A DNA stretch of 64,000 bases from Marsupella aquatica (taxonomy: Eukaryota > Marchantiophyta), in assembly GCA_973895155.1 (NCBI GenBank), contig OZ316893.1, forward strand, positions 62,001 to 126,000. The letters run 5' to 3'. The notes below the pieces were generated by a model. The model saw only the letters and a list, made by a program, of their open reading frames with translations. It did no database searches and was not told the DNA's origin. Positions 49,574 to 61,284 of the stretch are shown piece by piece. Both the position numbers and the translations under genes were made by a program. The stretch's first letter is position 1, and each line of letters begins with the position of its first letter.

Positions 49574-51935
49574 TTCGGTCTAACTGCGCTCGGCATGCGT
49601 GTTAGGAGTGTCTTAGGCCACTATTATTAGCATAACGACAGTATTTAGGTAATCATTATGGGTAGGACATCATTAGGCAATAAGGGGGAAGTCAGGTTCG
49701 GACTGGCGGTGGGTCGCCATTCGCACACCCGGGTTACGAGCGTGGAGGGGCCCCTCCCTCGGGTCCGTATAACAAACTTAAGGAAGCGGCCACTGACACG
49801 CGCTGACTCAGATCGGCGGAGTGGCCGGTACACCACAAGTGTGAGCGGTTCAGCCTATGGGCGTCGAGGAGACGTCGGGGGATTGACAAGCCCTCAGGGT
49901 ATAAAAGGGGAGCCGACCCTTTGTAGTGCACCAGTCCATCAGTCCACGCGCCAGCTTCGACCCCAGCTCTCTTGTTCACTCTTAGTAGCTGCTGCTATCT
50001 CGTCTGAATGTCGCACACGATCCTCTCTAGTTCGGCCGTTTGATTCTGGACGCAGTTCCTATCTACCGGGAGATACTTGGCCGACTCCTTGAAATACGCC
50101 AACCCGCGCCGATTCAAAATCGAATGCGAGTACGAGAGAGCTATCCGCCTAGCCGGACGTCACCACTATATTCTTAACTTTGACTACCCGTCTTAGAGCG
50201 AGCTTTACCGACCAGCAGAGGTATCTGGGTACTTCTTCAACGGAGACAAATACATCGGTTTCTGGGAGGCATTGCTGCGTCTTCCGGAAGAGGTCTTCAA
50301 TATCCCGGGTACGATCGACCTACAATGACATCACTTCGACCACATCCCTGCTCAGGTTCGGGCTATCATCAACGGCGAGTCCAGCACTACTCGTTCGACA
50401 AGGACATCTGCACTCGCTTTGGAGAACTTCTACCAGCACCTACAGAGCTTCATGGGAACCCGGCCATCAACCAACATGGCCAACTCAGTCGAGCCCGAGA
50501 CCGAACCCATACTCGTACCCGTACCCATACCCGTGAAACCTCAGGCTCAACCGCAGGCTCAGCTTCAGCTTCAGCCTCAGCATCAGCCTAGCCAAACCCC
50601 ACCACCGATCGCCCAGCCAGCACAAGTACGCTCCATCATCAACGTTGTGGATCTTAGCGATGACGACGAGGCTACCCCACCCTTGACCAGGTGGCCCAGA
50701 GGGACAAACACTCAGGGGCCGACACTATATCGTCCCCGCCCCCTGCTCAGACCCAAGGTGCGGCCCCGGTAGGCAACATGGTGACCGTGGCCGCCCCGGG
50801 CCCATTACTAACGGCAGTGGCACTACCCAGGCCCGATCGGGAGGATGGGGAAGTGTCACCTTCCCCGAGCCAGTCACGGGGGAAGAAGAGGAAGGAATCC
50901 GCCGCTGCATCCGGGTTACCATTGGCCACGGTAGCCATAGCCAAGGTGACAATGCACCGCATGGGGGAAAATGTTCACAAAAACATCCTCCATCCCAAGC
51001 ATGTGGTGTACCTGAAGACTCAGGGATTTGAGCACCTCGCCTCCCTCCCCTGGAACACTTGCAGGTACTACGGGGAGGACATGACGGAGTTCGTCAGGAA
51101 TTATGATGACGCACGTCAACATACTCGGCTGCGGGGAAGGAGTATGTCCCTCACGAAAGAACGGCTCAAGATGATCTTCGGGTTACCCGAAGGTGACCAT
51201 CGAGTCGAATCACGGGCTCCCGGGGGCAAGGGAGCCAAGTACCAATCTTCAAGTTTTCCCTCTGAGGGAGCAGTGGACAACCGGTTCGTGATGAGGACCT
51301 GCCTCATCCCTGAGATAGCAGAACGACTGGAGTTCCAGAGGTACGCCCTCCACCTGATGGAACCCCGGGGTGAGATCTCCGCTGCCCAGGTTATCCAGGT
51401 CGAGAACTATCGACCTAGGAGGTGGGCATCGTACTTTGCCAAGAAGTTCCATGAAGAGATGGAGTGGCGAAGAAAGACGCTGTACATAGGCGAGAAGGCG
51501 TATTTCGCTAGCCACATCGAGATCATCCTCGAGTGGTACGCTCGGTTTGATCGACGAACCCTCCCCCGTGTCAACGTTACAAAGCTGGTCCCAGCTCGGT
51601 GGGTTTTTCCGGCCTTGGAGCGACGACCTCAACCCGAGGCCCGAAGTCCAGCAGACACGCAGGCTTCGCCCACCCCACCTCCACAGGTAGCGGTAGTCGT
51701 GACCGAGGAAATACTGGAAGGGTCGGTAACCGCACCCGAAGCTGCGATCCAACCGACCCGGCCAAGTACAGAAGTCGGTACCGCGGAGGCCTTAGTCGAG
51801 CCCGGGTCTCCCAAAGACCTACCGGCGGCTGATCCGGAGAACCGGACGCTGCTGCAGGAGGACACTCCAACCCCTTCCAACACTACTTCCCCGGGTTGGA
51901 TGTCACGGCCCCGGCCCCCGCACGTGTTGATGTCT
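49541..51935 (+). repeat. 3' LTR of Gypsy 2, truncated
   Basis: Starts TGTGACGCCG and follows 38409-40804 with scattered C/T and G/A differences and a few single-base gaps. It stops abruptly at 51935 inside the LTR-encoded ORF. It keeps the promoter and the reading frame of 50691-51890, in which the stop at 39739 of copy 1 is a Gln codon. A one-base deletion near 51892 changes the frame just before the break. Confidence 0.9.
49900..49906 (+). promoter_or_regulatory. LTR TATA box, copy 2
   Basis: Same TATAAAA-GGGG context as 38768. It would drive transcription outwards into 51936 and beyond. Confidence 0.7.
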
Positions 51936-54900
51936 AAAATTGGGACCGGTCCTCTATAGCAACATGTGTGTATACCCTAAACCCACTCACGGGCAGAGTG
52001 TAAACTGCACTACTGCGTTTTCTCACAGGGTATGGGGGTTGGGTCGACATACCATCTTCTTTGTGGGATAACTTACGGAATGTGTACCTGGCTAGACACA
52101 AATCAGTTTTTTCCCCTCGCCTAAAATGCATGTTCGTCGCAATTCAATCTTCATTTTCCTTCCGCAATTTAATTACTCGGCTCCCTAGCTACTTCTTCTC
52201 CTACTCGGGTCGTCTTCATTGATCATACCGTGTACATCCTTTGATGCTATAATTACATAACCTCTCTCAAACCCCCATTGTTTCTCTGTTGCAAATTTGA
52301 AAGTTTTACATCCTAAACCCTACATATTTTTTCCAAAACTTCTGTACTTCTTCCTTTGCTCCATCCTACCGTACCCGGACAAGCAATTTCCTGTACCAGC
52401 CTCCCTTCTGATTCCAACTCCCTCGTTGTTTGTCCTCTTACACTCCATGACTTATGCTGCTATGATGCGGGCCCAATTTTTTGCCATGTTCGGCTCATAC
52501 CTCCAGTCACTCAACAACCCAGACACGGGAAGAGGTCGCTCGGTGAAAGCTACTCTCTCTGTACATACTGTTTTGGGGCAGTTTGGTCTCTGTTTGCTCC
52601 TACTGATGTAAAATTAAAGGTTTCCGTTCCGACTTCTGAAGCACCTTCCCCTGCGTCCGAAGGCAACTGGATCTCAGTCGTCATCCACCTTCGGTTTTGA
52701 GCGCTACCCTAAACGCCTGCCCCTCAACCATATGAAAACATCTCTGATATAGACTGCTTCCGAGCTATTGTCTTCCGAGTCTCCAGGTAGGTCATGAATC
52801 TCCAAATTTGAACTTCTCAGGTTGTCGGCGGTATCCTCTACCCTAAACGCCATGGCACTGCTTCTGCATGTTCTTCTTCTCCTTCACTCCAACAACCATC
52901 TTTGCTGGTTCCATATTCATCTTTGTCATCGATACCTCCGGAGTATCTGACTTTTGTTCACATCTCCTTCGAATCAAGCCGACTCATGACCTATATCTTG
53001 GCCGGATGAATGTGGGCGGGGTTTAGGCCGGACTGTCAAAGGTAGCACACGCTGTCCCGACAAAAAAGCGGCAAACCGGAACTGACCTCACTTGTCGACG
53101 ACTTCTTAAACGGACTCCGCCAGGGTGAGGCCAGGATCCATACTATAGACGGTTCAAACCATCCACCCACCTGGTTTTGGAGCCAAGTGGCATTGTTTTC
53201 CGGCCCTCAACTTCAATCAATCGCCTTGCAAATTTGGAGACAAGCACAATAAATAGGGAGGGGAGCAGAGCAACAAGGTGGGAGAATGGCCTCCTCTGTT
53301 ATCCACAAACTCTGTCTGCATCCTGTTTGTGACATTTGCCAGAGACTACAAGGGGCTGAACAATCGTAGCGCAGACATTCATCCATGTACGTACAAGAGA
53401 TCAAACTACAGTAGAAGGAATCATTCAGTTTAGGGCCAGCGAGAGATGAGCATGTACGTTGGGAAATTGATCTCATCAAGCCCTTCTCGAAAACAGGGCT
53501 GTGCATGATAGCCCAATTACCGGCTCGCGTGATGAGAAAGGTCTGGAGTTCAAAACTACGGCAAATGCCTACAACAATAGGTTGTTTTCTACATTAAAAG
53601 TTGCGTGTGGTCGCTGTGGAAGAGTCATCGTTGTGGTCGGGCGGTTCACAAAGGGCTACGACTTTTGATCTCAAGAAAGAGTATTGTTTGCCGAGCATTT
53701 TAGCGTTTTCTTTGCAGACCATTTGCAAGTTCAAAACTTGTACTTGGCCATTGCAAATTTTTGGCATTTACCGGGGGAATGTGTTCATTGACCAAGACAC
53801 ACAAGGCGAACGCAACTTAGGGTTCCGTTGTAAACACACAAGGTCAAGGTCCTAATTTCGACCCAGGTTACAACAGCACCACACCCTCCCATCACACTAA
53901 ACCCCCCAATCGCGCCCTCCACACCGCGCCCCCCAACCGTTAACCCTAAACCATACATCCATCTCTTTATTTGAATATAACTCGGGTACAGTGCTCAGAT
54001 TAGCAATAAGATGTTGGTATGGAATTTATAGGCAGAAATTTGCCAGGCCCATCCTCACAACACAGTGAAGTCCATATATAGAAGTGAGGCAAATGTTTCT
54101 TAAATACCATATGGAACCCTCACGTGAATGATGGGCTGCAAAACACCCCTCCAGCTCACAACCCTTCGGGATGCGTTATCCTATCCTACATAAATAAAAC
54201 GCGCGGGGAGCCACGGGCTTTTCGGGCGAGCATCGCTCAGGGTCGACGGGGGTGGTTAAATAATGAGTTCATAGCAAAAATGAGTTTCAGCTGCTGCGTG
54301 TACCTCTCCTCTTCTATTTCACATTGTGCACATCGCAGAATGGAAGTTTCGGAGTGTATCCCACCTTTGTAGAAGTCTACAACACAAGTGTGCCTCCCGA
54401 AAGTAGTCATGTCGGCATAGGGTGACACAGCAGAACACAGTCGCAAAAAACCGGTGACTCCCGAACATCATTACAGCACAAATGGAATTACAGTCACACC
54501 AGCAATAGTGTGGGTGGGAACTGCCATGGTCACTGAGCAACTCCACAAAAGGCATCTTCGCACAACCCATGACAGACAGACTTTACCTGCTACTTAAAGG
54601 ACTCATAACCCGTTATATGTTAGTAACTATTCAAAGAAGTAATCTGCCGTAGCCCGACACCTCAGAAACCTTTCCTCCTAAATCTTTAACCTTTTCCTAC
54701 AGTTCAAAGTTGCTCCTCTGCCATGATATCAATTTTATTCATCAGCACATCATTCCCGACGTCCTTAGCCCTAATCTAAGCCTTCTCGCGTTCAAGCTTC
54801 TTGCAACTGGTGCTGAATCTTATCCGCTTCACCGACTACCCTAAACTCAAGTAGGCACCCATCTCCCTAGGCAGAGAAAAGTAATCGCTTGACGCCTGCA

Positions 54901-56170
54901 CTTCTGTTACTGCCGGACACTCATCGGTTCTCGAAACGACTTTCATTCCGTCGGGGTGCAACACCTCCGGGCTTCGGCCTCCACCATCAGAACTATCGAC
55001 TTGCTTATCCTCCAACTCGGTCGTTGGACTCCTCTTGATATCGATGTTGCGATTCGGCTGGGCAGCACTAGTTCGCCTCGGGGGACTCCGCTCTGATTTG
55101 GAATCCAACCTCTAAAAGGTGGGAGTGCCTGTCATCCTCGTCACCCCAAACGCTCTATAACCCTCGGGGCCGATGCTCTCCATCTCATCTTTTGTTTTCT
55201 TCATGCACAACCCTGGCACGTCGCCCTTTTGTGCTCCACTCTATCTTCTAGACCCTAAACTTCCTGAAATGACTCAGCGGATCGAGCCTTCTTTGCTGGC
55301 CCCGGAGCTGCACACCCAGATCCTACCTTGCGCTTCATGACGACGTCCTTCCATCATTCACCTAAATTGTCCACGCTTCGGTGCAGCGTGGTAGCTTCCA
55401 ATGCCCGTGCCCACAACGGTGGAGTGGACAGCCGCTTGAATGCCTACCACACGATTGTCCACTACGGCCAGCAGCTCAACACACCTCCGCTCCGGAAGAG
55501 AAGAACACCAAACAAATGAATCAACAATGACACGGTAAAGGCTTCCAAGGATCATCCACCCCAAATCCTAAACCTTATAGACGACCAGACGCCAGCCCTA
55601 TACTTGTCACACTCCAATCGTTCATTCGCCCTCAACAAACTCCTCCACTCGCAAACCCAACTCCTGTAATCAATTCAAATCAGTGTCCCACCGGGATCTG
55701 CCCAAAAATACCCTATCGCGGGTCGCTTAAACCCTCAACGGCTGTCAGTCGAGCCTACTATTAACGATACCATCAAGCAATTGAAGCTGAAATCACAAGA
55801 GAACAAAAGGCTATTTCTGCCCGGAACAAGACAAAGAAAGAAGCTCGAACCAGACCAACAAAACTACCATAAATCCTAAACCTCTTGGGCTGTCTCGGCC
55901 GTCCCTAAAACCAGGACCCCCACCCCGCCCCTCCGCCCGACCCTAAAACCCCCCGCTCCCAAACAATAAAAAGGCAGAGGTTTAGGGTTTAGGGTGCTCT
56001 TCTTTTCCTTTTCCCTCTTATCTCCTAATGCGATGTAGTTTCTTTGTTTCCACTTTCCTTTAATTCCCCATCTCTCATCCCCTCCCCCTAGGAACTTAGG
56101 GTTTAGGGATGGAGGTGAAGGCAGCAGTGCGCCCTCCCATTCTCTCATTTTCCCGATTCTTTCTCATCAG
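51936..56170. other. Telobox-rich stretch without a clear gene
   Basis: No gene recognised. Telomere-like CCCTAAA/TTTAGGG words occur at 51975, 52314, 52707, 52841, 53944, 54839, 55253, 55903, 55935, 55981 and 56095, far above chance. A minus-strand frame at 54836-55108 (MDSKSERSPPRRTSAAQ...) and one starting near 55336 (MKRKVGSGCAAPGP) look protein-like. Both end in stops formed by TTTAGGG. Open frames around 52297-52700 have no domain. Confidence 0.5.
55981..56108 (+). promoter_or_regulatory. Teloboxes upstream of the AT-hook gene
   Basis: TTTAGGGTTTAGGG at 55981-55994 and TTAGGGTTTAGGG at 56095-56107, with pyrimidine tracts between. In plants such elements in 5' leaders are bound by Myb/TRB telobox factors. 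They lie 120-250 bases before the first ATG. Confidence 0.5.
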
Positions 56171-56229
56171 GTGAGAGTAGTCAATTCTCAGAATTGGAGA
56201 GCACCTCTTCTAGAAGGAACTGGAGGCCA

Positions 56230-57693
56230 ATGAGCAGCCATATCCGAGCTCCTGAGGCCATTGTCGGATCTCCAATTGTAGGAGTGTCGACCATGGACGG
56301 ACTGCTGTCTGTGATCGGTGTCCAAGACAGGCACACACCCACCGTCTGCCCCGTTTTGGACGCCGTCCCACAGAAGAGGAAGCGAGGTCGGCCAAGGAAG
56401 CATCCCATCGTAATGCCAATCGCATTACTGGATAATGAAGCTCCTCAGCTCTTGACAGAGAAGAGGAAACGAGGTCGTCCCAGGAAACATCCTATTGTTG
56501 TGGGGGAGCATCCCATCGTAATGCCTATCGCATTACCTGATAACGAAGCAGCTCCTCGGCTTCTGACAGAGAAGAGGAAACGAGGACGGCCCAGGAAGCA
56601 TCCTACTGCAATGGGGTCAAGGAAGCATCCCATCGAAATGCCTATCGCATTACCTGATAATGAATCAGCTCCTCGGCTTCTGACAGAGAAGAGGAAACGA
56701 GGTCGGCCCAGGAAGCATCCTACTGCAATGGGGTCAAGGAAGCATCCCATCGAAATGCCTATCGCATTACCTGATAATGAAGCAGCTCCTCGGCTTCTGA
56801 CAGAGAAGAGGAAACGAGGTCGGCCCAGGAAGCATCCTACTGCAATGGGGTCAAGGAAGCATCCCATCGAAATGCCTATCGCATTACCTGATAATGAAGC
56901 TCCTCGGCTCTTGACAGAGAAGAGGAAACGAGGTCATCCCAGGAAGCATCCTATTGAAATGGGGCCAAGGGAGCATCCAATCGTAATCGTAATGCATATC
57001 CCATTACCTGATAACGAAGCAGCCCCTCGGCTTCTGACAGAGAAGAGGAAACGAGGGCGGCCCAGGAAGCATACTATTGCAATGGCTACCACACTGCCCG
57101 ACGGTGATGGTGAAGCTCCTCGTCTGTTGAGATCTCCAGATAATGGCGAGGCTGTTGGTGGTGCAAGCAGAATGAACGAGAAGTTCAACATGCCCGACGA
57201 TGGTGGTGCTGCTGCTAAGTTCAGTGGTCGTGACAACACAACCAGCCACAAGGACAAGCCCAGTGCCGAGTGTGAGAAATGTGCTGATGTTGAGTCTGGC
57301 TTGGCTAAGGAGTTGCTGCAGAGGATGGATAAGGACATCACAGAGAGAAAGTCAGACTTATCTAAGTTTATGACACTCCTTTCGGAGACTAGGCAATGGC
57401 AGTTATGTGACGATGTAAACAGAATGAACGAGAAGTTCAAGATGCCCGAAAATGGTGGTGCTGCTGCTAAGTTCAGTGGTCGTGACAACACAACCAGCCA
57501 CAAGGACAAGCCCAGTGCCGAGTGTGAGAAATGTGTTGATGTTGACTCTGGGTTGGCCAAGGAGTTGCTGCAGAGGATGGATAAGGACATCACGGAGAGA
57601 AAGTCAGACTTATCTAAGATTATGACACTCCTTTCGGAGACTAGGCAGTGGCAGGTACGTGAGGATGTAAACAATCGGAGGCTAAAAACTTAA
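56230..57693 (+). CDS. Multi-AT-hook protein with a duplicated C-terminal module
   Basis: The first in-frame ATG is at 56230, giving about 487 residues to TAA at 57693. Residues from about 50 to 290 hold seven AT-hooks with the core KRKRGRPRKHP; the sixth is KRKRGHPRKHP, which should bind poorly. They are spaced by units of 32-45 residues with MPIALPDNEAAPRLLTE. AT-hooks grip the minor groove of AT-rich DNA in nuclear and chromatin proteins. The C-terminal part is an 83-residue module present twice, from MNEKF to LSETRQWQ, with CEKC and a helical LAKELLQRMDKDITERK. I do not recognise it. An upstream exon is possible: CATCAG/GTGAGAG at 56170 could be a donor or an acceptor. No AT-rich repeat lies adjacent. 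Confidence 0.7.
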   Translation: MSSHIRAPEAIVGSPIVGVSTMDGLLSVIGVQDRHTPTVCPVLDAVPQKRKRGRPRKHPIVMPIALLDNEAPQLLTEKRKRGRPRKHPIVVGEHPIVMPIALPDNEAAPRLLTEKRKRGRPRKHPTAMGSRKHPIEMPIALPDNESAPRLLTEKRKRGRPRKHPTAMGSRKHPIEMPIALPDNEAAPRLLTEKRKRGRPRKHPTAMGSRKHPIEMPIALPDNEAPRLLTEKRKRGHPRKHPIEMGPREHPIVIVMHIPLPDNEAAPRLLTEKRKRGRPRKHTIAMATTLPDGDGEAPRLLRSPDNGEAVGGASRMNEKFNMPDDGGAAAKFSGRDNTTSHKDKPSAECEKCADVESGLAKELLQRMDKDITERKSDLSKFMTLLSETRQWQLCDDVNRMNEKFKMPENGGAAAKFSGRDNTTSHKDKPSAECEKCVDVDSGLAKELLQRMDKDITERKSDLSKIMTLLSETRQWQVREDVNNRRLKT

Positions 57694-58127
57694 TAGCCTC
57701 CCCAAGGCGAGGTCTGAACTGGAGTGAATGTACGAACATAAGCAAGCATTTCCCTGTAGGAAATAGATTAGACACATTTTGTAGGTTAGACAGGTAGAAG
57801 GTTAGACACATTTTGGTAATTAGAATCGAGAGTGAGTAAGGGAGTGCGCAATTTCAGTGGCGTAGGGTGCTGGATGGTTGTAGCTTAGCAGAAATTTGTG
57901 GTTTTCAGCAGGCAGCTTAGTTTTGTTTCAAGGTTCAATTTGCCTTGGTGAAGTCGGCATCCCTCGCAGAGAGCTTTTCCCAAGACGGAGCAACCAAGAG
58001 TAGCGTCTAACCCGTCGAGGAATGACAATGTATGAAGTTTCAAATTTTTTTCTAGTAAAGATCAACTCAGTTTCTTACCGGTGAAGGGGTCTTGCATCAA
58101 CCATGCCACTTTCGAGAGGATTGGAAT
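57694..58127. other. Non-coding stretch
   Basis: 3' flank of the AT-hook gene. No repeat or gene recognised; a short TTAGACACATTTTG word is repeated at about 57768 and 57803. Confidence 0.4.
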
Positions 58128-59530
58128 CCTAGGTGTATATGGGCCAAACACACCCAGGGAGAGAGCTGATCTCTGGTAGGAACTCTTTAATCTGCTGGAC
58201 CCGTCTGGCAAATGGATTTTCATGGGGGGTTTCAAAATGACATGATTGAGGGCAGGAAAGACCCTAAAGAACCACCAGCATCGTGGCTGGAAGGGAATTG
58301 AGAGCCTGGCGTCACCTGAAGAGGAGATTCCATTTAGAGGATACTTTACTTTCCTGCGGCAACCGACGCACTTGAAATTCAGCTGGGCCAGTAAGAGGAG
58401 GCACCGTCACAACACTCGGACTCAGGCTAGTAGCCGTAGGGGGGGATCGGATTATCAGAAGAATTGACAGTACTACCAAAGGAGATGAACTGTAAATTCT
58501 CCATTCTCTGTCTCACCATGACCCTATCTGTCTGTGCAACAATTTGTCCGCTCACTTCCACAAAACGTTTCTCTCGACACAGGATGAATACTGCACATCA
58601 ATTACAGACAGCATATCAAGACAGAATTGCACAGGAGGAGGAGGAGCAAGAGGAGCTGACACCCGATGCCACGCTATCTCATTGTCTTAATATTGCTAGG
58701 AAGGTGGACAGGTGCTGTGGCAAGCAGAGGGCTGTAGAGCGCCATCTACGGGAGTCGATTCTACGAGGGAACTTGGCCCAAGCACAGCTGCGTCTTGAGT
58801 TGGACCCACAAGATCTCTATGCACAGGCCACTGTTAAGGAGGCTGAGGGGTTCATCCATGAATTTGATGGTGAGCGTGCCAAGTGGATGGACATTATGCT
58901 GCAAACGAGATGGATTGAGGATGGTAATAAATGTTGCAACCTTTATTTCAAATCTTTCGAAGGAATGGCAATGAGCAACGAAATCCCCTGCCTTTTCCGT
59001 AAGGATGGGCAACTGGTGTCTGAATGGAGCGAGATGGAGGAGGGTTTAGGGGTTAGTGCCATCCACCCTGACCAACTTGCTCAGGTGATTGTTTTGCAGA
59101 TTGACAGGATTAACGGTGCTGAACCCTAAACCTTGGACTTGCCCTTGACTCTTGAGGAATTGGAGAAAGCTCGTCTGCCATGGAGATGGGAAGGCATTCA
59201 CATTGCACAACACTGACATTTCTGAACAACAATTGGTTAAAACTGTCTCCGATCGTTTGCACGCTAGGCTGGTCCGGATAGGTAAGAGGTCTGGGTCTCT
59301 CATTGCTAGAGTCACAGTGGCCAACCCACCTCATTATGAGCACCATCTGGTACTTCCTCACAGTGTGGGCTGGCAACCAGAAGACATTGGATGAATTGCA
59401 GACGAAAATCACTACCTTTGTATGGGCAGGGCAGAATTAGACCTAGGGTAGACTTAGCCACAATCACCAGACCTAGGGTAGGCTTATCTGGTGTGCAGGT
59501 TGAGAATTCCCTGACACTCACACACACCTA
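58128..59530 (+). pseudogene. LINE (L1-like) remnant: endonuclease, linker, RT edges
   Basis: VYGPNTPRERADLW followed by a decayed GGDFN-like region is the APE-type endonuclease (58.13-58.4 kb). A TAG stands where Gln is expected after ADLW. From 58584 the frame reads the usual linker between endonuclease and RT, with QTRWIEDGNKCCNLYFKSFEG. It ends in a stop created by CCCTAAACC (59129) just before LDLPLTLEELEKA, the start of LINE RT. The RT core is missing. The tail resumes with STIWYFLTVWAG...FVWAGQ. This is an internally deleted, non-functional LINE. Confidence 0.75.
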
Positions 59531-61284
59531 CAACACAATTTATTAGTTACATTACTGTTGAGCTCATGATATTCTTCACTCACTCAGTGTATGCTCGAAC
59601 ACATTCCTTAGGTTAAATCATTTTAATAATCTTCTACTCACTATAATATACCATCCCGCCTTTTTGTGCTCATCGTCTGCTTACAAAATACACTTTTGGA
59701 GGGAACTCATTATGACCATTGGATACAAAACTTAAATTTTCCTGCCCATCAGATCTCTGTAAGGAAGAATAAAGAGTTTGTCCTAACCTGAGGCACGGAT
59801 GGGCTTACATCCAAACCTAGACTCATACACAAACATCTAGAAATAGGTCATACCATTCACGTAAAGTAAAAAGTATAGACAGAGTACAATACAAATTAAG
59901 TTGTGAGTTCAAAAGGGATGATTTATAGGAAAGTGAAAAAAATTAAGTGTACTAGGAGTGTTATTTTCTAACCTCTTTAAAGTACTTTTTCCAAGTTTAA
60001 CATTCAATTCCTAAATTGTTTATTGCAATAACCTTATTGACCAAAAGACACAACGGCCTTAAGAATAAAATGGCCCCAACCACGAAAATGGCCAGAGTGA
60101 TAAATGATTGTAACAATGAAATAGTTGTAACAATGAAATGGTTGTCATGACAAATGTGCAATGCAAGTTAGGGCAATGTGTCAAATCGCTTTATAAAAAA
60201 CTAACTCATCTCAAAGAGTTAGTGCAATCTACAAAAGTGGAGAAGGGAGGAACAAAGCAATACCATCAGATATATTCCAATAAATTTGACACCCTTGGCT
60301 TGGATTGAGTGAAAAGGGATCACCTATGGAAGTGAATACCATGGATATTTTTGCTTCTAAAGTACGTATTTACGAAATACATGTGCTGGCTAAGTACTTT
60401 CAAGAACGACATGTGCATTACGTTGGGTTTCAGATTTAATATATTTATTTTTGCTAAGGAGAAGAGAAATTCTCATTTTTATGAGAGATATCATTTATCT
60501 TTTGCTCCATGTTGTTTCTTCTTCTCTTTCTTAATCATGTTGGAAGGGGGAGAGGGAGGTGCCAAAGAGCCAGGATGGGAGACTGGAAGGAAAGAAAGGT
60601 AGGGCACATAAGAGGATTGCTCTTAGTCTTGTGACTCTAGGGCTAACCGGAGTTAGCCTAACTCTGGTTAGGACTTAGCTTAGGTTAGCAGTGATGCATG
60701 CTGTATGGTCTCACTATATGGGGAACTCCCAATCACCTGCGACATTTGTAGGCCTCCGACCCCCTAAAATACAAGAAACAAAAATTATTTTTAACCCCTA
60801 TAAAGTTAGAATATTTCTGGAATATTCCAAAAATCCGGATTCTGCAAGTCTTCCCTTAGAACCAATAAAACTACCCTACCCTATCCTTCATAGCACATGA
60901 TATGCCATTTTTGTGGAAGTGAAACCCCGGAGCTGATGCCAACCCCCGGTGGATCTTCAGTTCATTGTTGGGGTGGAGCAAGAGACAAATAAAGGTCTCT
61001 TGCTTTCCCATAGACATAGCCTCAGTTCTCAGGTGAACCACATATTCTCTGTGTCGACTACTTTGTATGGTGTTCACATGTGCAAGGTGTCTCTGGATAA
61101 GGATTATCCCCAACAGAGGAGATTGAAAGAAAAAAAGGGCATTTCTCTCCCTCCATATAGCAGAGGGCGACCTCACTTAACCCCATAACACCCCAGCCGC
61201 TGCCCAGTCTTGCCTTCCCTCCCATGCTCTCACCCTCACACACAACATTGCCCACAACATTGCTTTCACAATAGCACCTTGGGA
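59531..61284. other. AT-rich intergenic stretch
   Basis: No gene recognised. An inverted repeat with 14-bp arms, one mismatch and a one-base loop (CTAACCGGAGTTAG) lies at 60643-60671. Open frames such as 60351-60602 have no domain. Confidence 0.4.

Larger units (their letters stand above)
38409..51935 (+). mobile_element. Ty3/Gypsy 2 with very long LTRs
   Basis: The 5' copy begins TGTGACGCCG at 38409 and the 3' copy at 49541. The two are alike to 40804/51935 (about 2.4 kb, a few percent different), where the 3' copy breaks off. Between them lie gag-pol (42545-49573) and a nested MITE. The pol stop codon lies inside the 3' LTR. Because the 3' LTR is truncated inside an ORF that continues in the 5' copy, the true LTR is longer than 2.4 kb. 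Confidence 0.85.

Noticed and set aside
56445-56867. Minus-strand repeat protein (MGCFLDPIAVGCFLGRP units)
   Set aside because: Antisense of the AT-hook repeats; no start context or domain.
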